DNA from: Tannerella sp.
GTDB taxonomy: Bacteria; Bacteroidota; Bacteroidia; Bacteroidales; Tannerellaceae
Length of the DNA stretch: 30,295 bases
NCBI GenBank assembly: GCA_031277235.1
Contig: JAITMT010000554.1
Location: forward strand, 1 to 30,295
Reading direction: 5' to 3'
In this document: one piece after another, positions 16,709-25,197 of the stretch
Numbering within the stretch: the first letter of the stretch is position 1
How the letters are laid out: each line of letters begins with the position of its first letter
Notes under the pieces: model-generated
Database searches by the model: none
Seen by the model: the letters and a program-made list of their open reading frames with translations, nothing else
Told to the model about the DNA's origin: nothing
Translations under genes and position numbers: made by a program

Positions 16709-18496
16709 TCAAAATTTAAATTCTTTATACCATTTTGCTAATATAAATATTCTCCAAATATTGACAGAATAATCAAATTTTCCCGATAGATGTTCATTTA
16801 ATTGCTTTTTAAATTTAGCAACATCAAAGTTGTTAAGTTTTTGGAAAAAATCATCGTTCAGTTCTAACAGTATTTGCTCTTTCAAGTCTTCTCGAATCCA
16901 TTTACTGATTGGAATTGTGAATCCTCTTTTGGGTTGATTAAATACTTCTTTGGGAATATATTCGGAAAGAATATCTCTTAGTATGTATTTTTTTTCGTTT
17001 TTTCTATAGCGATAATCAACAGGTAAGTTCCGAGCAAATTCCACTATCCTATAATCTAAGAAAGGGCTTGAAACTTTCATATCAAAAGCCATTCCCGCTC
17101 TATCAACTTTGACATTACTATCATTCTCCAACCAAAGCTTAATATTTAAATCAGCCGCCTTTTGAAAAGGATTTGCGGAAAAAGTACTAAAATTATCATA
17201 GTATTCAATAAACTTAGTATTCCTATTTTTTTGTAAAGTATCATATCCAATAAAAATACATAATATCCATTCATTTACATTTTTTATAGATAAAATATTT
17301 TTAAACGAAGAAGTATCTTTTCTTAATAATCTATGCAGAGGTAACTTGGAAATTAATAATCGCAATTTATATGGAATTACTTTCAATAATAGAAATTTTT
17401 TTATCCTATCCAAATAACTGTATCCTAAAAAACACTCGTCTCCTCCATCTCCAGACATTACAAAATTAGAATGTTGCTTTATAATTGAATTGTTTAATAA
17501 TGATGGCAAAGCTGAACTATCAGCAAACGGTTCATCGTAAACTTTTATAAAGTATGGAAGCATTTGTAAAACATCACTGGCACTACAAACAGTTTTTGTA
17601 TGATTTGTTTTAAGTATTTCTGCATATTTTGCAGCTATTATACTTTCATCATATTTGAGTTCTTTAGCTATTGTAAATGTATTAATTGCTCTTTCTGTCA
17701 AAGTAGAAGCGATACTGGTTATTAGAGCAGAATCTGTTCCACCGGAGAGAGACCAGGCTTGATTGTCTGTCATCCTTATTTTTACGGCATCTTTTAAAAG
17801 AGAGTGTAATTGTTCTTTGGCTTGTTTGTATGGAATTTTTGTCTGTTCGACTTTTTTAAGATTCCAATATTCCAATATCTTTATATCTTTACTTTTTAAA
17901 TCAATCTCCAAATATTTACCGGAAGATAATTTGTGTATATCTTCAATGATAGAGAAGGGGCTTGGAACATAACCGCAATCCATATAAAATGACAAAGCAT
18001 CATTACAAATTTTACTTTGGGAATCTATTAATGGCCTGAGTAAACTGCAAATTTCAAAATCGCCATTTTTCCAACAAAAATAAAGAGGTTTAACCCCAAG
18101 CCGATCTCTCACACAAGTAATTTTATCACTATACTCATCATATATGACAAATGAAAAATCGCCGTTTAATTTTGAAAAAACATTTGTATCCCATTCAGAA
18201 AAACCCTTCACAATGATTTCCGAATCAGTTTCTTTTTCAAAATAATGTCCCTTTAATTCTAACTCATGCTTAATATCAAAAATATTATAGACTTTTCCCA
18301 CAAAAAGAATTGTGAAATTGTTAAATACAAAAAATTGAGATGATGAGTTTTGATGTACATCATTTAGATAACCAAAAGATATATTAGAATTTTTAAGGTA
18401 TTCCGCATTATAAATAGAATTATAATTTGCAGAATTTATTGCTTTTAATATATCTTCTTGATTTTTTTGCTGATTTGTCACATAAAAGACTGACAT
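16709..18496 (-). CDS. Asparagine-synthase-like amidotransferase without the glutaminase Cys
   Basis: 595 residues, same size as glutamine-hydrolysing AsnB. The C-terminal synthetase domain looks active: PP-loop SGGTDS at 251-256 and SGDGGDE at 348-354. The N-terminal class II glutaminase domain is degraded. Residue 2, which must be Cys for glutamine hydrolysis, is Ser (MSVFYV), and the usual RGPD and GHRRL motifs cannot be found, although DRLGVKPLYF at 131-140 is kept. No other in-frame start would supply a Cys2. AsnB-like proteins in O-antigen loci (for example WbpS) amidate uronic acids, and the ManNAcA made by WecB/WecC is a natural target. Here ammonia may come from solution or another protein, or the reaction may differ. 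Confidence 0.85.
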   Translation of the reverse strand: MSVFYVTNQQKNQEDILKAINSANYNSIYNAEYLKNSNISFGYLNDVHQNSSSQFFVFNNFTILFVGKVYNIFDIKHELELKGHYFEKETDSEIIVKGFSEWDTNVFSKLNGDFSFVIYDEYSDKITCVRDRLGVKPLYFCWKNGDFEICSLLRPLIDSQSKICNDALSFYMDCGYVPSPFSIIEDIHKLSSGKYLEIDLKSKDIKILEYWNLKKVEQTKIPYKQAKEQLHSLLKDAVKIRMTDNQAWSLSGGTDSALITSIASTLTERAINTFTIAKELKYDESIIAAKYAEILKTNHTKTVCSASDVLQMLPYFIKVYDEPFADSSALPSLLNNSIIKQHSNFVMSGDGGDECFLGYSYLDRIKKFLLLKVIPYKLRLLISKLPLHRLLRKDTSSFKNILSIKNVNEWILCIFIGYDTLQKNRNTKFIEYYDNFSTFSANPFQKAADLNIKLWLENDSNVKVDRAGMAFDMKVSSPFLDYRIVEFARNLPVDYRYRKNEKKYILRDILSEYIPKEVFNQPKRGFTIPISKWIREDLKEQILLELNDDFFQKLNNFDVAKFKKQLNEHLSGKFDYSVNIWRIFILAKWYKEFKF

Positions 18497-18568
18497 TTTT
18501 ATATGATTTTAAAATAGTTCTTAAAGCATGAGGTAATAGGTTCTAAATATACTTTAATAGAAAATTTT

Positions 18569-19678
18569 CTAATTTATTAATTTCAAAAAATCATTGGCGA
18601 TATTTTCGATTCTATAATTATCAATGGATATATTCATTCTATTGATATAATTTTTTTCTAAGAATTCGTCGATAATATTTTTTTGTATAACGTTACCTAC
18701 TGATAAAATAGGTCGCTCCGTATATGCATAATCTATCAGTTTGCTGGGAGATTGTATTGCGCTTATATTCTCAAAGTTAACCAAAAAATCCATTTTGCTT
18801 AATTCATATATTAACACAGCTCGCTCAATATAATCTCTACATTCAATGTTATTACCCAATTGTTCAATATAAGGTTCTATAAGACTCTTGTTACTGGTAT
18901 ATAATATGAATTTAAAAGGCTTTCTTACCGTTACAAGGTATTCCAAAAATGGTCGAGGGTTTCTTACTCTTGGATATAAAGCCCCAGCGTATGCAAAAGT
19001 AACTATTTCATTTGAAATAATTCCACTATACTTATTTAATGAGTCAAAGTTAAATCCTTGCGGGATTACTTTTATTTTATGACTAAATTCACTATAGTAA
19101 GCTTTTTTAGCTTCTTCAATAGGAACAGTTATGTAATTAACCTCTTTACAGAACCATTTTTCCAAGTATTTAAAATAAAAAGGTGGAGTGTAATTAGGAT
19201 TTCCCATACATGGATCACCGCAATCAGCAATCCATTTTTTAGGAAAATTTGTTTTATTTCTCCATTTTGCAAGAGCTGCGCCCCAATGATTTGAATGAGG
19301 CACGGCTATTGTTATTAGACATTCGACATCCTTTTCTTTTTTGATTATTCCGGGAATCCTAAACATCATCTCGATATCGGGATAATTAATAAGAAATCTT
19401 AGTAGTCGGTTCAATATTCGTTGAAAGAAAGTTAATGTTTTGATTCCATCAGAATTCTCTCTATCGGGTAAAAAACGCTCTATATTTTTTATCTTTACGT
19501 TATATTTAACTTCAAAATCAGAGTAATCAAAAGTTCCTAATTTTGCATATACGGTAACATTATGTCCTTGTTTGGCAAACTCAATTGCTAATTCTGTACA
19601 ACGTAATGCCCGGGGAAATTGAGCTGGAAAACAAGTTCCTGATATAATCAGAATATTATGTTTATCATTTTTTACCAT
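18569..19678 (-). CDS. Glycosyltransferase (GT-B, GT4-like)
   Basis: 369 residues. The N-terminal half opens ILIISGTCFPAQFPRALRCT, followed by LAIEFAKQGHNVTVYA, as in GT4 proteins of capsule clusters. The C-terminal half includes VIPQGFNFDSL, VTFAYAGALYPRVRNP and SAIQSPSKLIDYAYTERPIL, the region binding the nucleotide sugar. No signal or membrane segment is seen. It starts 32 bases after the next upstream gene and is followed by a 72-base gap before the AsnB-like gene in which I see no clear promoter. Donor sugar unknown. Confidence 0.8.
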   Translation of the reverse strand: MVKNDKHNILIISGTCFPAQFPRALRCTELAIEFAKQGHNVTVYAKLGTFDYSDFEVKYNVKIKNIERFLPDRENSDGIKTLTFFQRILNRLLRFLINYPDIEMMFRIPGIIKKEKDVECLITIAVPHSNHWGAALAKWRNKTNFPKKWIADCGDPCMGNPNYTPPFYFKYLEKWFCKEVNYITVPIEEAKKAYYSEFSHKIKVIPQGFNFDSLNKYSGIISNEIVTFAYAGALYPRVRNPRPFLEYLVTVRKPFKFILYTSNKSLIEPYIEQLGNNIECRDYIERAVLIYELSKMDFLVNFENISAIQSPSKLIDYAYTERPILSVGNVIQKNIIDEFLEKNYINRMNISIDNYRIENIANDFLKLIN

Positions 19679-19710
19679 AACATAATGTAGTTATAAGAGT
19701 TTTGCAAGAA

Positions 19711-20280
19711 TTATTCAATATATCGATAATTAACAAATCTCCCCGGATTTTTAAATGAAAGTATCTTTGCAGGGACACCAGCTACCGTAGCATTATCTGG
19801 AATGTCTTTTGTAACTACAGCGCCAGCACCAATAGTTACATTATCTCCAACGTTGACATTTCCAACTATGCAGACATTAGGCCCAATATAAACGTTATTT
19901 CCTATTTTAGCTGCTTTTTTATAATGACCTCCAATAGTAGTAAATTGACTTATATTACAATTATTGCCAATTTCTGCATTTGGATTAACTACAATGCCAA
20001 TGCCATGACCTATATACAATCCATTGCCTATCTTGGTCTTTCTACCGATTTGTATACCATATTTTCTTGTTAATCGAAAGTGTTGTATACGGGCGATAAA
20101 ATTAAACAAATTCTTTTCAGCAGAAAGTCGTAACCAGAAAGAATACACAAAGCCATAATTTCTAACGAATAAAACCTCAGTTAAAATTCTAAAAAACGTA
20201 GCCTTTTTCCCATAACGAATGTAATCACTCTTAATAACAGTCCATATTTTTTTTGTCGACGAATACATCTTAGAAATCAT
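19711..20280 (-). CDS. Serine-acetyltransferase-like (CysE fold) acyltransferase
   Basis: 189 residues from ATG 20280 (a TTG lies three codons upstream). The N-terminal helical part of about 75 residues precedes the beta-helix, as in CysE-like enzymes. The signature GNGLYIGHGIGIVVNP and CNISQFTTIGGHYKK matches the SAT subgroup used in capsule loci to acylate sugars. VTIGAGAVVTKDIP and ATVAGVPAKIL close the domain. Context argues for sugar acetylation rather than cysteine biosynthesis. It lies 60 bases after the stop-side boundary of the heparinase-like gene. Confidence 0.83.
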   Translation of the reverse strand: MISKMYSSTKKIWTVIKSDYIRYGKKATFFRILTEVLFVRNYGFVYSFWLRLSAEKNLFNFIARIQHFRLTRKYGIQIGRKTKIGNGLYIGHGIGIVVNPNAEIGNNCNISQFTTIGGHYKKAAKIGNNVYIGPNVCIVGNVNVGDNVTIGAGAVVTKDIPDNATVAGVPAKILSFKNPGRFVNYRYIE

Positions 20281-20340
20281 ATATGACAATAAATAAATTG
20301 CAATTATTGCTACCTCACCATCAAGACGTTCAATAATTTG

Positions 20341-22044
20341 TTAACTGCATACTATTTTAGTAGTCAGTTTTTCACTTGGTAAAATTAGAATTCTTTTCCT
20401 TTTTTCCAGAATCGAATACATTGGAGAATATTGATATTGTTCTTCTGAAATTCGAGCTGCACCTTCAATTACCACTTCAGTTGTGTTATAAAAATGCAAT
20501 GCACAAAATAAATTATCGCTACTGCCAATTATAACATCTTCAATAACAAGCATATTTGACAGAAGACGAAAATATCTTTCGACTATTGTTCCATTGTCAA
20601 ATGTTACTGAATAGCGTAAAGAGTCATCTGTAAATTCATTAACCTGAGCAAAGGTGTCAACTTTCACTCCAAAGCATCCTATGTTGTGTTTATTTTCCCG
20701 TTTCAAATAATACAGGTTATGAGAAGGATAATCTCTTAACATTTTTCTTATCTCCAAATCTGAAGTATAACAACCGGTACCCGGATCAACAATAATCGGA
20801 TTACCTTTATAGGATAATGTAAAACTACCGGTATCATAGTGTCGGTGCCCTTTGTCAGTAGTTGGGCAAAAAACAGAAACAGTAATATTTTCGTTTTTGA
20901 GAAAATAATATCCCGAATTTTCAAAACATGTTGTTTTACAGCAATCTCTCGTTTTATCAATCTCTATTTTACATTTGAGATATTTGAATACGGGAATATA
21001 ATCGGTACTATCTTTCCATCCAAAGTCATATCCGAAAATTGACTCGCCCAGTGAGAGCAAATATGAATGATTTTGTTCCCCGTTTTCCGAAAGTTTAATA
21101 TAAATTCCACTGTCATTATCTCCAATTTGAGGTGCATTTCCCTTGTGGTCAATGTATGCACTCACAAATTCAAACATTTTGAAAAGCCGTTGTTTATAAA
21201 AATCAGAAAAACAAGATGGTTTCAGTATTAGTGGAACAGCCAATAGTTCGATCACCAATCTGTGATAGGGAATTGAATTTTCAAAGTCTGTACCATCTTC
21301 CAATACTTGTTTCTGCATACATTTTTCCAATCCGTTTACTGCCATTTGTAACCATTTGCAGGCGTGTGGATGTTCGACAAGAGAAAGTGCTAAAACAAAC
21401 AGTCCGCTATAATCAGAGATAAGGTGATTGTTGCTTTTTCCGTCTTTTCGTATCTCGGGGAAAGTTTCAATGTAATATGCATGGTCAATCAAGCTTTTAC
21501 TTATCGTTTTCACAAAATCTTCGTCTTTCCAAAAAATATTACCGAATATATTTGCCGTAATGAGCCAATTTACCGCTCTTATGGCAATATCCATCGTACA
21601 TACCCAATTTATACCTGTTAAAAATGGATTATTTTCAATCCATTTTAATATCAAATCTTTGAATATTCTGTAATATTTTTCATCCTTATTTGTGTGATAA
21701 CATAACGCTAAATCAACACCAAACTGAAAACGTGATAAATCCCATGGAAATTTTACTTCAATACCCTGATTAAAAACGAGAAAATATTTTACTTTGTCGA
21801 AGCGTTTTCTGGCGTAGGTATATCCTGATTTATAGTCTTGATGCCAATCAATAGTGTTGTAATCAACTTCTTGTCCAAAGATTTTTATGATGAATTCTCT
21901 CCCCTTTTCTCTCGGCAAATAATCGCTTACTCTCTCTAATGGAGTAATAACTCCTTTATTATTACGCCATAATTTCAACTGAAGTATTTTACAATACTTC
22001 GTCACTTTTTGGTTGATATAGGAAAGTAATCGGAAAAATGTCAT
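20341..22044 (-). CDS. Heparinase II/III-family protein (copy 2)
   Basis: 567 residues, same two-part architecture as the protein at 5183-7063 but only weakly similar to it. The alpha toroid has SNNHLISDYSGL and EDGTDFENSIPYHR, the expected catalytic Asn/His and Tyr positions. The C-terminal beta part has GHRHYDTGSFTLSYKG and IIVDPGTGCYT. No signal peptide is present. It abuts the acyltransferase stop without a gap. Two cytosolic-looking heparinase homologues in one operon suggest a synthetic or editing role linked to uronic acids rather than degradation of host glycans, but this is inference. Confidence 0.82.
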   Translation of the reverse strand: MTFFRLLSYINQKVTKYCKILQLKLWRNNKGVITPLERVSDYLPREKGREFIIKIFGQEVDYNTIDWHQDYKSGYTYARKRFDKVKYFLVFNQGIEVKFPWDLSRFQFGVDLALCYHTNKDEKYYRIFKDLILKWIENNPFLTGINWVCTMDIAIRAVNWLITANIFGNIFWKDEDFVKTISKSLIDHAYYIETFPEIRKDGKSNNHLISDYSGLFVLALSLVEHPHACKWLQMAVNGLEKCMQKQVLEDGTDFENSIPYHRLVIELLAVPLILKPSCFSDFYKQRLFKMFEFVSAYIDHKGNAPQIGDNDSGIYIKLSENGEQNHSYLLSLGESIFGYDFGWKDSTDYIPVFKYLKCKIEIDKTRDCCKTTCFENSGYYFLKNENITVSVFCPTTDKGHRHYDTGSFTLSYKGNPIIVDPGTGCYTSDLEIRKMLRDYPSHNLYYLKRENKHNIGCFGVKVDTFAQVNEFTDDSLRYSVTFDNGTIVERYFRLLSNMLVIEDVIIGSSDNLFCALHFYNTTEVVIEGAARISEEQYQYSPMYSILEKRKRILILPSEKLTTKIVCS

Positions 22045-22698
22045 TTACACATTTTTTGGAAAAAAGATTGTATTTTCTCTGAGATGTTTTTTCTTGAATT
22101 TTTCAAATTTTTCTTTGGGAATCCAGCCATAAAATTCGTATTCTGCTTTGGGTTTAACAAATTCTTCAGGATTGATATCTTTAATTTTCTTTGCAGGATT
22201 TCCAGCAATAACACAGAATCCTTCGGGAAAGCTCTTTGTTACAACCGAACCTGCCCCTACAACAGTTCTCTGGCCCAAAACAACATTGGGAAGTATAATC
22301 GAATTCATTCCCACCCAACAATAATCACCTATTTCAACAACACCTCTATCGTGTTTATTTTGATTCGTCAGTTTATGATTTGCAGTAATCACACCGATAT
22401 TAGTTGCAAAAATAACATATTTTCCTACCGCAAGTTTACCTCCACCCTGAATATAGCATCCGTTTTTGAATATAACAGAATTCTCTCCGATTAACATATT
22501 TTTGGGATGACGTACAATACAGTTTTTTGCTTTTGGGTGATATAATAATCTATTTCTACAAAAAAATCTAAACTTGAAATAATTCCAAAAAGAAAAATCG
22601 CAATCAACATATCCTACTTGCATCATCCGTAGAAAAGTCCCAACCAAAGGAAGACTATAACAGATTCTTTTTATTAGTTTTTTTACTGGTTTTTTCAT
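22045..22698 (-). CDS. Hexapeptide-repeat acyltransferase
   Basis: 217 residues. An N-terminal segment of about 60 residues, basic and aromatic, precedes a left-handed helix. IVRHPKNMLIGENSVI, KLAVGKYVIFATNIGVI and the His-bearing TANHKLTNQNKHDRG are visible, then VEIGDYCWVGMNSIILP, VVGAGSVVTKSF and VIAGNPAKKIK. This is the layout of putative colanic-acid-type acetyltransferases. The start overlaps the flippase stop by 4 bases. It should decorate a sugar of the repeat unit; the acyl group is unknown. Confidence 0.83.
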   Translation of the reverse strand: MKKPVKKLIKRICYSLPLVGTFLRMMQVGYVDCDFSFWNYFKFRFFCRNRLLYHPKAKNCIVRHPKNMLIGENSVIFKNGCYIQGGGKLAVGKYVIFATNIGVITANHKLTNQNKHDRGVVEIGDYCWVGMNSIILPNVVLGQRTVVGAGSVVTKSFPEGFCVIAGNPAKKIKDINPEEFVKPKAEYEFYGWIPKEKFEKFKKKHLRENTIFFPKNV

Positions 22699-24158
22699 TT
22701 TTTTCCAATTATCTTTTTTAACTCTTTTAATAAAATTAATTTGAGTTCAAGATACTCTTTCTGCTTTTTCCACTGGCATAATCCAAAAAAAAGTCCAAAA
22801 CCTACCAGTAATTGTGTCAGCAATATGTATCCCAATTCGATTGCAGCAGGCATTAGAAGCCAGATCATATACATCACTACAGCACAAAACAGAGGTATTG
22901 TAACGACTCTGAATATCACTATTAACTGTTCACGGATAGTAATGTTGAGCATTTGCCTAACTTTAAAAGAATTATAAAACAATGAAAAAATCGCAGTTAC
23001 CACCGTACTCCACACAAGTATCTCGATGTTAGTAAAAATACCAATAACAACAGCAGGGACTATCAACAATCTCTGGAAGAGAATCGCATTAGCAAAAACA
23101 TTAGGTTTACCGATAACCTTTGCTATTGAAATGGTGTAGGTATTTATTGGAAACAGAAAAGCCGATATTGATATTATTTTTACAAATTTGATTGCCAACA
23201 TCCATTGATGTCCTATTACAAACGGGATGAAGCTATCTGAGACAGCAACGAAAAAAAATGTTGAAGTACAAGATAAAAAAACAATTAACTTCATAAACCT
23301 CTGAAAAAGACGTTTAAGCTCTTCTAAATTATCATTGACTTTACATAAAACAGGAAAGGAAACTCCGTTTGATAAAACACGATAAATAATACTCGATGAT
23401 AAATCGGTGAAATTTTTCGCTCTGGAAAATTGCCCAAGCATTGCGGCTGAATAATATTTACCGATAACTATAGTGTAAAGATTATCAAAAAAAACTATCG
23501 TAATATCAAGCCGCAACATAGAGAAACCATAGCTCCAATGTTTTTTGAAATGTTCCTTTGAGAAAACCCAAGCAGGTCGCCAATTACTCGTAATCCAGTA
23601 TAATACTGTTGATGCAAATGCTTTTATTAACTGCTGTGCAACCAAACTCCACACTCCAAATCCCTCGTATGCCATGATAATTGCTATCACACCACTGATG
23701 ACTGTGCCGACAATTGAAATCTGAGCTTGAATCTTATAATTAATCTCTTTGCACCTGATTGTAGTTTGTACAACCGAGAACCCGTAAATTATTATTGATA
23801 GACCAGACACCCTCAGCACCTCAATAAGAACCGGCTGATTGAAAAATGAGGCAATGAATGGTGAGGTGAAAAATAAGATAAAGTATATAATTATGCAAGC
23901 AATGACATTAAAGATGAATACCGTTGAATAATCCTTTTGTGTTGTATCTTTTGTCCTGATTAGGGAGTGCCCAAGTCCACTACTGATAAAAACATCGGAA
24001 AGAACAATAAAAATATAAACCATACCGATTAAACCATAGTCAGATGGAGTGAGTAGGCGTGCCAATGCCAAGCTGATAACGAATGAACCGCCATAATTCA
24101 GTACCTTATCTATCATTGCCCATTTGGCCCCGTGTATAGCTTTTTCTTTTAATGACAT
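22695..24158 (-). CDS. Polysaccharide flippase, MOP/PST family (Wzx/WzxC-like)
   Basis: 487 residues with about 12 to 14 predicted membrane spans. The N-terminus SLKEKAIHGAKWAMIDKVLN followed by LALARLLTPSDYGLIGMVYI is the hallmark of WzxC-type lipopolysaccharide biosynthesis proteins. It should move the undecaprenyl-linked repeat unit across the inner membrane. It is the first gene of the AT-rich cassette. Upstream lies a 52-base gap and then the broken wecB tail, so the flippase probably once followed a wecB gene directly. Confidence 0.88.
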   Translation of the reverse strand: MSLKEKAIHGAKWAMIDKVLNYGGSFVISLALARLLTPSDYGLIGMVYIFIVLSDVFISSGLGHSLIRTKDTTQKDYSTVFIFNVIACIIIYFILFFTSPFIASFFNQPVLIEVLRVSGLSIIIYGFSVVQTTIRCKEINYKIQAQISIVGTVISGVIAIIMAYEGFGVWSLVAQQLIKAFASTVLYWITSNWRPAWVFSKEHFKKHWSYGFSMLRLDITIVFFDNLYTIVIGKYYSAAMLGQFSRAKNFTDLSSSIIYRVLSNGVSFPVLCKVNDNLEELKRLFQRFMKLIVFLSCTSTFFFVAVSDSFIPFVIGHQWMLAIKFVKIISISAFLFPINTYTISIAKVIGKPNVFANAILFQRLLIVPAVVIGIFTNIEILVWSTVVTAIFSLFYNSFKVRQMLNITIREQLIVIFRVVTIPLFCAVVMYMIWLLMPAAIELGYILLTQLLVGFGLFFGLCQWKKQKEYLELKLILLKELKKIIGKK

Positions 24159-24210
24159 ACAGTCGCTTTATTATATCTAATCGAGAATCTTTATATTTTT
24201 TACTATAAAA

Positions 24211-24391
24211 CTAACTTTGAACGAGAAATTCTTTTACTATCCTCTCACACGCCCTCCCATCCCCATAAGGATTATGCGCCTGCGCCATCCGTTCATAAAC
24301 CGAACGGTCTTTCAACAGCAAATTCACATTCTCAATGATCGTCTCTGCATCCGTCCCTACCAATTTCACCGTCCCTGCTTTCACAGCCTCC
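24211..24391 (-). pseudogene. wecB 3'-terminal fragment (about 58 codons)
   Basis: Read on the minus strand, this encodes AGTVKLVGTDAETIIENVN and HNPYGDGRACERIVK, the C-terminal end of UDP-GlcNAc 2-epimerase. It matches the end of the intact wecB at 27146-27310 but differs at many DNA positions and in the last residues, so it comes from a different allele. At its 5' side homology stops abruptly within GGAGGC, where an AlbA_2 gene fragment begins. The downstream neighbour is the flippase, suggesting an older wecB-wzx order. Together with the next entry it fills the gene-free stretch 24159-24631. Confidence 0.88.
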
Positions 24392-24618
24392 CTTATCATG
24401 CCCAACCCGCTCTATCACCCCTTGGGCCTTGAATTTTTTGATATTCCAAAACAAGCCATCTGTTGTAATTCCGATAATTTCCGCAATTTTATCCTGCGAA
24501 ATTTGGGGATTATCCATAATTAATTTTAATATTTTCTCCGTAGTTTTCCCCGTGCCTGTCTCCACAGTCGCAGCAAAAACAGTTACCTGAAAACCTTCAG
24601 AAATTATTTAAATTCAGG
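24386..24618 (-). pseudogene. Fragment of an AlbA_2-type gene (winged-helix end), frameshifted (direct repeat copy A)
   Basis: The minus strand encodes KTTEKILKLIMDNPQISQDK and GVIERVGHDKGG, a winged-helix end like those of the two intact AlbA_2 proteins. The natural GGYWK end is replaced by wecB sequence at a 6-base shared GGAGGC. Nearer the 5' side a missing base breaks the frame. The stretch is a direct repeat of 25233-25443: the first 150 bases or so differ at only about four positions, and copy A has a 12-base extra piece near 24550. The RelE toxin-antitoxin pair lies between the two copies. Confidence 0.87.
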
Positions 24619-24631
24619 CATCGGCAGTCCT

Positions 24632-24904
24632 TCATTTCCCCTTGTAAACCTCTTTGCGATGTGCTATTTCGACGGCAAGTATAATCAATTTCTGGTCTTG
24701 AATCTGACAAATCAGGCGATAATCGCCAATTCTGTAACGCCACAATCCTTGCAAGTTTCCTTTCAACGGTTTCCCGATAGAGCGGGGATTTTCAATATTT
24801 ACAAGTTTTTTTCTGATGTAATTAGCTATATTTTCTTGCGATTGCTTGTCTAATTTTTTGAAATACTTATCAAATTGTGGCGTTGAATCAAGTGAATATG
24901 CCAT
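24632..24904 (-). CDS. RelE/ParE-superfamily toxin
   Basis: 90 residues, usual RelE size. The N-terminal part has FDKYFKKLDKQSQENI. The core has GLWRYRIGDYRLICQI, IILAVEIAHRKEVY and a final Lys-rich tail, the RelE fold with the Arg-Tyr motif typical of ribosome-dependent or gyrase-type toxins. The start at ATG 24904 comes one base after the antitoxin stop, so the pair is translationally coupled. It should arrest growth when its antitoxin is lost. The C-terminal half is almost identical to the copies at 30039 and 29601, while the N-terminal half differs. Confidence 0.87.
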   Translation of the reverse strand: MAYSLDSTPQFDKYFKKLDKQSQENIANYIRKKLVNIENPRSIGKPLKGNLQGLWRYRIGDYRLICQIQDQKLIILAVEIAHRKEVYKGK

Positions 24905-24905
24905 A

Positions 24906-25091
24906 CTATATCCCCATTTCCTTAAAAAGCTCTTCTATTGGTTGGCTTTTTTTACCGCTTTTGATATATTCGGCATATGCTTTTTCGGCACATTCATAGT
25001 CGTAGGCATCTTCTTCAGGTGTAGTGTAATAATCACCTTCCTGCGCTTTCAGTCTAGAATCTACCCGTGTCTGTATTAATACTGCTGCCAT
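24906..25091 (-). CDS. Antitoxin of the RelE-type toxin
   Basis: 61 residues from ATG 25091 (MAAVLIQTRVDSRLKAQEGD). A TTG at 25160 would give a longer form but overlaps the likely promoter, so the short form is chosen. The C-terminal half is acidic and aromatic (EEDAYDYECAEKAYAEYI) and ends PIEELFKEMGI, as expected for the toxin-wrapping part of RelB/DinJ-like antitoxins. It is identified mainly by position directly before a RelE-like toxin. Confidence 0.8.
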   Translation of the reverse strand: MAAVLIQTRVDSRLKAQEGDYYTTPEEDAYDYECAEKAYAEYIKSGKKSQPIEELFKEMGI

Positions 25092-25132
25092 ATTTGTATG
25101 GTTTTTGTATGAAGTTTGATTGTATTTAACTG

Positions 25133-25161
25133 CAAAGTTACTACTTTTTTTTATTTTCAAT
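25133..25161 (-). promoter_or_regulatory. Putative Bacteroidota-type promoter of the RelE toxin-antitoxin pair
   Basis: On the minus strand TAACTTTG (25140-25133) is a perfect TAnnTTTG -7 box. A TTG at 25160-25158 lies 17 bases upstream as a weak -33 element. The antitoxin ATG is 41 bases downstream. Confidence 0.5.
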
Positions 25162-25197
25162 GGATTATTTACTTTTAAAATTAGTTTTACGAGGTCG

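Noticed and set aside
24332..24565. 77-codon frame as a real small winged-helix protein
   Set aside because: It is the frameshifted AlbA_2 tail running into out-of-frame wecB sequence; the usual GGYWK end is missing.
25092..25160. Longer antitoxin start at TTG 25160
   Set aside because: It covers the likely promoter TAACTTTG and gives a Lys/Asn-rich leader unlike an antitoxin; ATG 25091 is preferred.
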